DNA from: an uncultured Saprospiraceae bacterium
Lineage (GTDB): Bacteria > Bacteroidota > Bacteroidia > Chitinophagales > Saprospiraceae
Assembly (NCBI GenBank): GCA_937952155.1
Contig: CALFYH010000072.1
Coordinates: forward strand, 1-7,717
DNA length: 7,717 nt
Direction of reading: 5' to 3'
The notes beneath the pieces were generated by a model. It was not told the DNA's origin. It did not search any database and saw only the letters and a list, made by a program, of their open reading frames with translations. Positions within the stretch are counted from its first letter, which is position 1. Each line of letters opens with the position of its first letter. Shown here in pieces: positions 1 through 5,897 of this stretch. Position numbers and translations under genes: made by a program.

Positions 1-64
1 CGGGTGTTTTAATGCTTGGAATATTACTTTTAGCATCTTCAGGTGCTTTTTGAAACTTGGCCAT
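1..64 (-). CDS. 5' end of a gene running off the left edge (possible ABC transporter)
   Basis: An ATG on the minus strand at 64-62 opens a frame that stays open to the window edge, giving 21 residues that begin MAKFQKAPEDAKSNIPSIKT. The start is supported by a perfect TATATTTG -7 box ending 15 nt upstream and by the 45-nt gap after the truA stop codon. Only the hydrophilic N-terminus is visible, with no domain in view. In several Bacteroidota genomes an MsbA-like ABC transporter ATPase/permease lies next to truA, and such proteins often begin with a short charged tail like this one. That identity is inferred from neighbourhood alone and is weak. That a real gene starts here is considerably better supported than what it encodes. 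Confidence 0.55.
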   Translation of the reverse strand, partial: MAKFQKAPEDAKSNIPSIKTP

Positions 65-79
65 AATATCATTTTAAGG

Positions 80-87
80 CAAATATA
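80..87 (-). promoter_or_regulatory. -7 promoter box for the left-edge gene
   Basis: On the minus strand the sequence reads TATATTTG, a perfect match to the Bacteroidota -7 element TAnnTTTG. It ends 15 nt before the ATG of the left-edge gene and lies in the short spacer after truA. A well-spaced -33 TTTG is not obvious: one lies 25 nt upstream (113-116), longer than the usual 19-21. The downstream gene may therefore be transcribed independently of truA or co-transcribed with it. Confidence 0.5.
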
Positions 88-109
88 CAGCGTAAGTCTC
101 AATAATTAT

Positions 110-883
110 TCACAAAAGGTCAATCGATGTTTTTGGTTTGATGCTTAGGTACTGGTACTCAATATTTGTAAGATGCAAACCCTGCGGATATGCCAATGCA
201 GGAATCTTGAGTTTGTGATTGCCCATGTTGATAGCAATAAATGTCTCAAGGTCTATCTTGCCACTTCCCAATAGGATCAATCTTGCTACTGTCAGACGTA
301 TCATAGCCTTTAAAAATCTATTAGCGGTGAATCGAAAACACCATCGCCTACCATCAGGACTTGTCGTTACTTCAGCTTGTGAAATCTTACAAATAGTACT
401 TTTTATACGGTCAGGTGTTAGGCACAAATATCTGAAGTCGGTCATCTGTCGTATTTGGTCTAAACCAGATTTTATAGCTTCCAAATCTAAATTAATTTCA
501 TAGTAAGCGCTAAAAGGTGCCAAAAACGGATCTTTGTCTAAATGCAAAAAATAAGCATAGCTTCGACTGATTGCATCATACCGTGTATGTGCCCGATCAT
601 GCACAGGTATTATATCATAAATTATTATGTCTAATGGTAAGATCTTATTGAGTCTGAAACAAAAATCTGGTTTCGGTATCTGATCAAAATCAACATGGAC
701 AAAATACTGATTTGCATGTACGCCTGCATCTGTGCGACCACAACCCATTACAGTGATTTTTTGGTTCGTGAGTTTTGAAATTGCGGCTTCTAAAACCTGC
801 TGTACACTATGTGGTGCGTTGAGTTGTCGTTGCCAGCCATTATATGCGGCTCCATTGTATGCCAAATGGAGAAAATATCTCAT
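110..883 (-). CDS. truA: tRNA pseudouridine(38-40) synthase TruA
   Basis: TruA isomerises uridine to pseudouridine at positions 38, 39 and 40 in the anticodon arm of many tRNAs, a cytosolic housekeeping modification. The 257-residue length is normal for the family. The N-terminus MRYFLHLAYNGAAYNGWQRQ matches the usual opening (Y-G-x-x-Y-x-G-W-Q-x-Q). The catalytic aspartate is Asp52 in GCGRTDAGVHA. A second family block, RSYAYFLHL, lies at residues 107-115, the FLKAMIR block at 190-196, and the closing PALAYPQGLHL near 228-238. One small departure follows the FLKAMIR block: TVARLILLG stands where many homologues have a glycine (IVGxLLxVG). The ATG at 883 is chosen because it gives the canonical N-terminus and lies 18 nt after a TACATTTG promoter box. 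There is no Shine-Dalgarno sequence, as expected for Bacteroidota. A leftward gene starts 45 nt downstream of the stop. Confidence 0.97.
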   Translation of the reverse strand: MRYFLHLAYNGAAYNGWQRQLNAPHSVQQVLEAAISKLTNQKITVMGCGRTDAGVHANQYFVHVDFDQIPKPDFCFRLNKILPLDIIIYDIIPVHDRAHTRYDAISRSYAYFLHLDKDPFLAPFSAYYEINLDLEAIKSGLDQIRQMTDFRYLCLTPDRIKSTICKISQAEVTTSPDGRRWCFRFTANRFLKAMIRLTVARLILLGSGKIDLETFIAINMGNHKLKIPALAYPQGLHLTNIEYQYLSIKPKTSIDLL

Positions 884-901
884 ACATTTCGATTAGTTGC
901 A

Positions 902-909
902 CAAATGTA
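902..909 (-). promoter_or_regulatory. -7 promoter box for truA
   Basis: On the minus strand this reads TACATTTG, a perfect TAnnTTTG -7 element ending 18 nt before the truA ATG. The nearest upstream TTG (924-926, within TTGACA) is only 14 nt away, shorter than the usual 19-21, so the -33 half is weak. The box lies in the 104-nt gap between truA and the nuclease-fold gene, suggesting that truA has its own promoter. Confidence 0.55.
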
Positions 910-987
910 GTGGGAAGAAATGTCAATTAGTTATTTTGAACGGGATAAACTGCTGGATAATCTTATTAGCAAAGTAATTTAAATCAA

Positions 988-1593
988 CTAAAACTTCTCC
1001 GCTACAAAATCTGGTTGATTAATAATAGCAGCAGAATCACCAGTAGCCCTGATGACAAAAAGCTTTTCCTTTTGGGCAAAGATCTCACTACCTGCATCAG
1101 CTTGAAGATATGCAATGGCGCCATAAATAACCTCATCATCGTCCATTCGAAGATATGTACGTGCTTTTTGAAGTTTTTTGATAAAAGATTTTACATCGCT
1201 AACACGAAGCGTGGTTTTGACTTCTATTATTACGGTTTCTTTGCCGTTGTGTGCGATAATGTCGAATTCATAGTTTTCGCCTTGATAGCTACCTTTACGT
1301 CGAGTAGAAGTATCTTGCACTTTAATACCTCGTTCATTGAAGATGCGAATGATATCACCTTCAACGAGGCTCTCCATGAGTCTGCCCCATTGAGATGTAA
1401 AAAGGTCAAAGGCTTCCTTTACTTTTTTGTTCGTCTCTTGAAACTTTGCATCAGTTTCCTTAAATCTTGAGTCTAACTCTGCTCTTGATTCTTTAAATTT
1501 TGAATCAGTTTCTTTAAACTTAGCATCAGTTTCTTTTTGTGAGATAACTAATTCCTTAAGGAGTTGGCGGATTTCTGCTATTTCTGTTGACAT
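988..1593 (-). CDS. Coiled-coil protein with PD-(D/E)XK nuclease fold (DUF3782/COG5493-like)
   Basis: The 201-residue protein has two parts. Residues about 5-62 form a charged coiled coil made of near-identical seven-residue units (KETDAKF, KETDSKF, KESRAEL, KETDAKF, QETNKKV). Residues about 68-201 form a PD-(D/E)XK nuclease-like core. A conserved-looking glutamate is Glu78 in SLVEGDII. Asp111 lies in YEFDIIAHNG, and the E-x-K signature is Glu124-Lys126 in VIIEVKTTL. This coiled coil followed by a nuclease fold is the layout of DUF3782/COG5493 proteins, which are common in filamentous cyanobacteria and some Bacteroidota and have no established function. The metal-binding residues are intact, so nuclease activity is possible but inferred. 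There is no signal peptide or membrane segment. The ATG at 1593 follows a promoter with both elements correctly spaced, leaving a leader of roughly 65 nt. The gene appears monocistronic; truA, downstream, has its own -7 box. Confidence 0.85.
   Translation of the reverse strand: MSTEIAEIRQLLKELVISQKETDAKFKETDSKFKESRAELDSRFKETDAKFQETNKKVKEAFDLFTSQWGRLMESLVEGDIIRIFNERGIKVQDTSTRRKGSYQGENYEFDIIAHNGKETVIIEVKTTLRVSDVKSFIKKLQKARTYLRMDDDEVIYGAIAYLQADAGSEIFAQKEKLFVIRATGDSAAIINQPDFVAEKF
1420..1536 (-). repeat. Degenerate 21-bp tandem repeats encoding seven-residue coiled-coil units
   Basis: Inside the nuclease-fold gene, residues 20-58 consist of seven-residue units starting K/Q-E-T/S. Two units (residues 20-26 and 45-51) are identical at the protein level and close at the DNA level. 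The period is interrupted by a four-residue insert (DSRF, residues 41-44). The pattern indicates expansion by slippage or unequal crossing-over, and copy number may vary between strains. Confidence 0.7.
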
Positions 1594-1663
1594 CAGTTCT
1601 TAATGCAATTGAGAATTTAAACAATGTTAGTAATTATAAAGTTCCGTTGTTTATTTAAACCGC

Positions 1664-1694
1664 CAAAAGTATCAGAAATATTATATAATTCAAA
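1664..1694 (-). promoter_or_regulatory. Promoter (-33 TTTG, N19, -7 TACTTTTG) of the nuclease-fold gene
   Basis: On the minus strand TTTG (1694-1691) is followed after exactly 19 nt by TACTTTTG (1671-1664), a full match to the Bacteroidota TTTG/TAnnTTTG promoter with ideal spacing. It lies between the terminator of the upstream unit (1713-1747) and the ATG at 1593, so transcription of the nuclease-fold gene starts afresh here. Confidence 0.7.
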
Positions 1695-1708
1695 TAATCA
1701 TTCTCATT

Positions 1709-1747
1709 AAAAAAGATGCTGCCACTTTAATAATGGAACAGCATCTT
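1709..1747 (-). terminator. Rho-independent terminator of the collapsed T9SS cargo gene
   Basis: AAGATGCTG (1713-1721) and CAGCATCTT (1739-1747) are perfect inverted repeats. The stem is extended by CCA/TGG across a two-base bulge and closes a nine-base loop. Read on the minus strand, the stem ends in a run of six T residues, as in an intrinsic terminator. It begins 18 nt after the stop codon of the sorting-domain remnant. It is related in sequence to the hairpin at 1980-2019. Confidence 0.75.
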
Positions 1748-1765
1748 CTAATTAAGCGAAGTGTT

Positions 1766-1931
1766 TTACTCAGTTATTGCAATTTTTTTGCTAAATGTCC
1801 GTATTTTATCTGTCATGCTTATTATATACAAGCCTCTTGGTAAGGACTTATTTAAGGTGATATATATAGAATTTTCAACTGAATTGAAGTGCCAAGATAA
1901 GTAATAGCAGTGTTAATGTTAAATATTTCAT
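1766..1931 (-). pseudogene. Collapsed T9SS cargo gene: signal peptide joined out of frame to half a C-terminal sorting domain
   Basis: An ATG at 1931-1929 opens MKYLTLTLLLLILALQFS, a typical Sec signal peptide, and then hits TGA at 1877-1875. A second minus-strand frame, open from 1912, reads NSVENSIYITLNK (codons 1885-1847), then LPRGLYIISMTD, and ends KIRTFSKKIAITE before TAA at 1768-1766. That is the last 40 or so residues of a type A T9SS sorting domain (LPxGxYxxxxxD then SKKxxxxE). The two frames overlap with a one-base phase difference. The PNP half of the sorting domain and the entire mature protein are missing. A near -7 box (TAACTTTT, 1953-1946) lies 14 nt before the ATG and an intact terminator follows. 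The simplest reading is that a full cargo gene lost its middle by internal deletion. A functional 18-residue peptide is possible but unlikely. Confidence 0.75.
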
Positions 1932-1979
1932 ATTTGTACGGTTAAAAAAGTTAGAAAATGTTTTTTCAAATCAGGAATT

Positions 1980-2019
1980 AAAAGATGCCGCATCAGTCTT
2001 TACTGGCGCAGCATCTTTT
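1980..2019 (-). terminator. Terminator hairpin of the 727-residue T9SS protein gene
   Basis: AAAAGATGC (1980-1988) pairs with GCATCTTTT (2011-2019). The stem continues inward with mismatches through GC/GC and CAG/CTG. It lies about 75 nt past the stop codon of the large secreted-protein gene, and the A/T arm ends would give a short U tract in either direction. Stem and loop both resemble the hairpin at 1713-1747. Confidence 0.65.
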
Positions 2020-2094
2020 CAAAGTTTCCCTAATATTGCATCTTTATTGGTTTTCGTAATTCACAGCAAGAGGGACGTGTTTTGGAAAAAAAAA

Positions 2095-4278
2095 TTACAA
2101 TTTTATAATGCGCACTGTTGCTGCATGTTGGTTATCCAATCGGATTTTTAAATGATAAACGCCATTCGGCAGATGTGCACATTGGATTCCATTTCGTCCG
2201 TGAACCAATTCGCCGGTAACGATGGACTGACCATATTGATTGATCAGATCATAGCTGCCTGTGACGAATGGTACTTCCCTTGTATCAATTTCGATCTCTG
2301 ACGTTGTTGGATTGGGAAATATGCCCATATCTAATGGGATCGCCGTCCATTCTGTGCCAGAGATTATAAAATCTGTACCGATGATGTGAAATACATCTTT
2401 AGTATTAATAGGCGTGTCAAAATCATATAGAATTCTAGATTGTACTATAATACTGTCACCGTTATTGAGTACAGATGATGGCATCAAATTAAATTTCACA
2501 TAACCATTTGAGTTGCCATTAGACGACATGCTATCGGGCAATTGTAAGTTTTCAAAAGTAATTACCAAATCTCGCTCTTGATTAAAACGATAGGTATAAC
2601 TATGGCTAGCCGAACCCATTTGTAAAGTAGAAATGTCAAGCCCAAAAGGTATCTTACATTTTACAATGACATTATCGACTGTATCTTTTCCAGGATTGTC
2701 AAATCGAACAATGTAATCTATTTTTGTGCCTTTATTTATAAAATGTTCTGCACCATATCCAATTGGAAATCCTACCATTTCATTTTCTTCCAGAACTGTT
2801 ACACTTTGTTGGCAATCTGTATCTACAAAAACATCACGGTCGCTTTCTTCAAATATCGTAACAAATCCTTTGCTGTAATTACCTGAGAAATTAGTGCCAC
2901 ATGCTTCGATGGCCTTTGTGATTGCTTGTGACTCAAAAGGAAAGCCGTTATCTTGTGTAGCCATGATTCGGTATGTTTTACCATTTGCAGGAAACTCCAG
3001 ATCCAATGCTTGTAGCTTATCGAGCATAAGTGTCCTCGGCGGTCGCATGACATCATCTTCTGTCACGATATATGTTTTTGCATTTTTCATATCACCAAGA
3101 CCATTGTTCTTGATAGAAAATTTGACTTTGTTATTTATACGGTCGCAAGATGCATCTAATTCAAGTTTGGCACCAGACCATTCAGGCGTGACAACACATG
3201 GATCATTAGGTGTAGCAGTGGCTGTAACGCAATGTGTTTGTCCATCCTTAGTATTGTCGCATAGCAGATGTAGTTTGAGAGCAATAGTATCCACTTTATT
3301 TACGTCAAGTGTACCGATATCAAAATTAACATAGCCAGTTCCGAGTGCGAAATTAGCATAATCACTTCCTACAAATTGCATATATTCTTCATCAAAATCC
3401 ACACGTATGCTGACGTCATCAGCTTGGATATTGCCCTGATTTTCATAGATAAGATAGTAGGTATTGTCCTTGCATCGCTGTAGTGAAGCTGTAGAAATAT
3501 CTGTTTTTATTCTTGCACAAGGCTGGAATTCCTGAGCAAAGAAGTGTTGATTTGTGACATTACTTCCTGATACAAAAGTATTGATCACGTCGTCACATAT
3601 CTGCCAGTATTCATTCCTAGGTAGTACTCTGAGTGTATAAATTCCATTAGGTACAGTAAAAGTGTATGATCCGTCATCACTGGTAGTCCTGTAGTATTTT
3701 ACACCCATACTGGACATTTCTATCATCCAGTTACTGAGCCCTTTTTCTGCGGCATCTATGGTGCAATTTTCTAGTTTGTCATGAATCAATCTACCAGAAA
3801 TCGTATATCCGTCTGACTGTATCTCTTTATAATCTGTCTCGACACAAAGTGTCTCTAGTTTATTATTTACAAATTCTAAGGGTAGCTGTTTATCACTAAT
3901 GTTTATAAATCCTGTACTGGAAATTTGCTGTGCTGAAAATTTCATAGACAAGATGGCAGTTCCATCTGGTAGTGATTCTGCGGAATTGGTGAGCCAAAAA
4001 AATCGAATATTTCCTTTTTTATTATCTAAAAAATTATCGGCATTAAAAGTAGTAATAGATGAAGAAACCAATTTGAGTCTCATCATATCTGCATCATAGT
4101 TCATACCGAATTGAAAGCCTTCGATATCTTTAAAATTTTCAACCAAGATATCTACACTAAGGTCTGGACCGTCAAACCTCGAAATGATTTTAAGCCTGAC
4201 CGTATCGGGGCAGGATTGGGCCATCATACCTGCTAGGGGAAGCAGGAGGAAGATGATATGTAATGTAAAAAGTTTCAT
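2095..4278 (-). CDS. T9SS-exported surface/secreted protein (cohesin-like, SdrD-like, DUF7619-like, sorting domain)
   Basis: This 727-residue protein is built for export. A signal peptide (1-20, MKLFTLHIIF then LLLPLAGMMA, cleavage likely before Gln21) is followed by a cohesin-like beta domain at about 28-145, with NFKDIEGFQFGMNYD near 48-62 and a GNIRFFWL strand near 89-96. An SdrD/carboxypeptidase-regulatory-like unit starts at SGRLIHDKLENC (161-172) and includes DDGSYTFTVPNGIYTLRV (201-218). Immunoglobulin-like DUF11-type segments cover about 255-460. A DUF7619-like region at about 500-632 contains FPIGYGAEHFINKGTKIDYI and the phrase RILYDFDTPINTKDVFHII. The type A T9SS sorting domain (about 653-727) starts IFPNPTTS, has LPNGVYHLKI and ends RIIKL. 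No catalytic residues are recognisable, so an adhesive or structural role on the surface is inferred. Cysteines are numerous, suiting an extracytoplasmic protein. No perfect promoter was found; the best candidate is GATATTTG at 4325-4318. The gene is monocistronic, with a hairpin 75 nt after the stop. Confidence 0.9.
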   Translation of the reverse strand: MKLFTLHIIFLLLPLAGMMAQSCPDTVRLKIISRFDGPDLSVDILVENFKDIEGFQFGMNYDADMMRLKLVSSSITTFNADNFLDNKKGNIRFFWLTNSAESLPDGTAILSMKFSAQQISSTGFINISDKQLPLEFVNNKLETLCVETDYKEIQSDGYTISGRLIHDKLENCTIDAAEKGLSNWMIEMSSMGVKYYRTTSDDGSYTFTVPNGIYTLRVLPRNEYWQICDDVINTFVSGSNVTNQHFFAQEFQPCARIKTDISTASLQRCKDNTYYLIYENQGNIQADDVSIRVDFDEEYMQFVGSDYANFALGTGYVNFDIGTLDVNKVDTIALKLHLLCDNTKDGQTHCVTATATPNDPCVVTPEWSGAKLELDASCDRINNKVKFSIKNNGLGDMKNAKTYIVTEDDVMRPPRTLMLDKLQALDLEFPANGKTYRIMATQDNGFPFESQAITKAIEACGTNFSGNYSKGFVTIFEESDRDVFVDTDCQQSVTVLEENEMVGFPIGYGAEHFINKGTKIDYIVRFDNPGKDTVDNVIVKCKIPFGLDISTLQMGSASHSYTYRFNQERDLVITFENLQLPDSMSSNGNSNGYVKFNLMPSSVLNNGDSIIVQSRILYDFDTPINTKDVFHIIGTDFIISGTEWTAIPLDMGIFPNPTTSEIEIDTREVPFVTGSYDLINQYGQSIVTGELVHGRNGIQCAHLPNGVYHLKIRLDNQHAATVRIIKL

Positions 4279-4334
4279 AAAAAAGATATATTCCTGGGTT
4301 CAGATTAAAAACAATACAAATATCATGGTTAATA

Positions 4335-4366
4335 TTTGGTTAAAAAATTACAATTTATTACATTTG
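4335..4366 (+). promoter_or_regulatory. Promoter (-33 TTTG, N20, -7 TACATTTG) for the rightward alpha-helical protein gene
   Basis: TTTG at 4335-4338 is followed after 20 nt by TACATTTG at 4359-4366, a complete Bacteroidota promoter. It lies in the 171-bp divergent spacer 4279-4449 and would give a leader of roughly 75 nt before the ATG at 4450. A second, one-mismatch box (TTTATTTG, 4425-4432) lies 17 nt before the ATG, the spacing seen for the other promoters here, but it lacks a -33 element. Confidence 0.65.
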
Positions 4367-4449
4367 TAGTAATAATTACAATAATTATGTTAATTAAAAT
4401 ATTTATAATCAATATATTATAGAGTTTATTTGTAATAAATACTTCATGA

Positions 4450-5805
4450 ATGAATACTAAATTAGAGCATATAATTTCCACTTTAACCAAAGATGATCAT
4501 GGCGTAATCTTATCTTTGATACCTACAAAATTGATGGGTGGCTCTTTAAAACATGTGAAATATATGCAAAAAATATTAGAAAAATCTCCAAAAAGTCGTT
4601 CTTCTCAAAATATTCCCGTCGAAGACCGACTTATCATGAGCGATCTCTGCCGTATGATAGAAAAATATATAGTGATAAATCAAGCGCTATCTTCAACAGA
4701 ATATAAAGAAAAATCGCTTTTGTCACATTATAGATCTAGCGAGGATGATAAATTATTCAGTGAACATTTCGTACGAGCTTCCAAACTTTGTGGTAGCAAA
4801 ATGAAAAATGCCAACTATTATCAGTTTGTATCTGATATTCAATACGAACGATGGCAATTTGACCAATTAAAAAACAGGTTTTCCAACGCTGAAGCCGAAG
4901 TCATTATTACTCATAGTGAAGTCGCCTTTATAAGCAAGAAGCTTATGGAAATTGTTTCATTAGTGCATCAGTCAGCACTCATTTCTAAAAAAATAAATAC
5001 CGACTTTATTGATTTTCTTGAGCCTTATATAATTCAAAAAAAATATCTAGAAATACCTTGCATCTCTCTTTATTATCATGCGATCAAGATGATTTACGCA
5101 CCTGATGAACCTGAATGGTTTGAGCGATTCGGTAAGGATCTAGAAGAGAATACAGCTTTTTTTCCAGCGGAGGAACTAAAAACCTTATACTTTCAAGCTA
5201 TCAATTATTGCATCCGAAAACACAACTTGGGAGACAAGGTATTTAGTCAGCAATTGCTTGATTACTATATCACTGCGCTCAACAGAAAATACTTACTTAC
5301 AAATGGTTTTCTTTCAAAAAACACCTACCGCAATATCAATACCATCGCGATACGAATGGGCAGATATGAAGACGCCGCTAGGATATCTACAGACAATGTA
5401 CAATACCTTCGAAAAGAAGAAAAAGATGGCGCCTTTAATTTTAATATGGCCAATATCTTTTATGCCAAACAACAATATCAGGATGCACTAGATGCCTTGC
5501 GTTATGTGGACTCAGACGACCATTTGTCCAATCTTTTTGCGAAGACGCTGATGTTGAAAATATATTTTGAAACCAAACAGGATAGACTCTTGGACTCACA
5601 CTTGGATGCAATGCAGGTGTATCTCACACGCAAAAAAATCATAGGTTACCATAAGACCAATTACTCTAATATCGTGCGTTATACACGAAAGCTCATGCGA
5701 CTCAATCCATACGACAAAAATGCTAAAAACAAATTGGCAAAAAACATTAGGGATGAAAAATTACTTCCCGACAGAGATTGGCTGCTCAAGCAGGTGGCGG
5801 AGTAA
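4450..5805 (+). CDS. Unrecognised alpha-helical protein with a TPR-like region
   Basis: I do not recognise a named family for this 451-residue protein. It has no signal peptide or membrane segment and is rich in charged and aromatic residues, with predicted helix throughout, as in alpha-solenoids. The clearest repeat-like element is at about 328-351 (FNFNMANIFYAKQQYQDALDAL), matching the TPR pattern of N-x-x-A-x-x-x-Y-x-x-x-x-Y-x-x-A. A similar but weaker helix, AIRMGRYEDAARIS, lies at 300-313. The C-terminus closes with LLPDRDWLLKQ (438-448). Large helical proteins ending in a motif of this kind recur in Saprospiraceae genomes as hypothetical proteins, as far as I recall. TPR-like folds usually mediate protein contacts, so a scaffold role is inferred only. 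An out-of-frame ATG at 4446 opens a four-codon frame (MNEY) overlapping the start. The next gene begins 92 nt after the stop and has its own -7 box. Confidence 0.85.
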   Translation: MNTKLEHIISTLTKDDHGVILSLIPTKLMGGSLKHVKYMQKILEKSPKSRSSQNIPVEDRLIMSDLCRMIEKYIVINQALSSTEYKEKSLLSHYRSSEDDKLFSEHFVRASKLCGSKMKNANYYQFVSDIQYERWQFDQLKNRFSNAEAEVIITHSEVAFISKKLMEIVSLVHQSALISKKINTDFIDFLEPYIIQKKYLEIPCISLYYHAIKMIYAPDEPEWFERFGKDLEENTAFFPAEELKTLYFQAINYCIRKHNLGDKVFSQQLLDYYITALNRKYLLTNGFLSKNTYRNINTIAIRMGRYEDAARISTDNVQYLRKEEKDGAFNFNMANIFYAKQQYQDALDALRYVDSDDHLSNLFAKTLMLKIYFETKQDRLLDSHLDAMQVYLTRKKIIGYHKTNYSNIVRYTRKLMRLNPYDKNAKNKLAKNIRDEKLLPDRDWLLKQVAE

Positions 5806-5867
5806 AGGTGTTTTCAAAATTGATGTCACCAAAATTTGTAATAAATGATGTTTATTTCAACAAATGT

Positions 5868-5875
5868 TATCTTTG
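5868..5875 (+). promoter_or_regulatory. -7 promoter box for the nucleoid-associated protein gene
   Basis: TATCTTTG is a perfect TAnnTTTG element ending 22 nt before the ATG at 5898. No well-placed -33 TTTG is seen; the nearest, at 5835-5838, is 29 nt upstream. The box lies inside the longer open frame that starts at 5778, which argues that the first 40 codons of that frame are leader and promoter rather than protein. Confidence 0.55.
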
Positions 5876-5897
5876 TCATTTCTTACGATCAAACCTA

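Noticed and set aside
219..503. A 94-codon plus-strand frame opposite truA
   Set aside because: It lies wholly antisense to a confidently identified housekeeping gene and has no promoter box or family resemblance.
1015..1470. A 151-codon plus-strand frame opposite the nuclease-fold gene
   Set aside because: It mirrors the coding strand of a gene with a clear domain and promoter, and its product is Cys/Phe-rich without any recognisable pattern.
1929..1936. CATATTTG on the plus strand as a possible rightward promoter box
   Set aside because: It has one mismatch to TAnnTTTG and no rightward gene follows it. On the minus strand it covers the start codon of the collapsed cargo gene.
2894..3334. 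A 146-codon plus-strand frame opposite the large T9SS protein gene
   Set aside because: It is antisense to a well-supported gene and its composition is what the opposite strand of that gene would give.
4446..4460. Four-codon upstream frame MNEY overlapping the start of the 451-residue protein gene
   Set aside because: An ATG four bases ahead of another in AT-rich DNA is easily due to chance, and nothing shows that it is translated.
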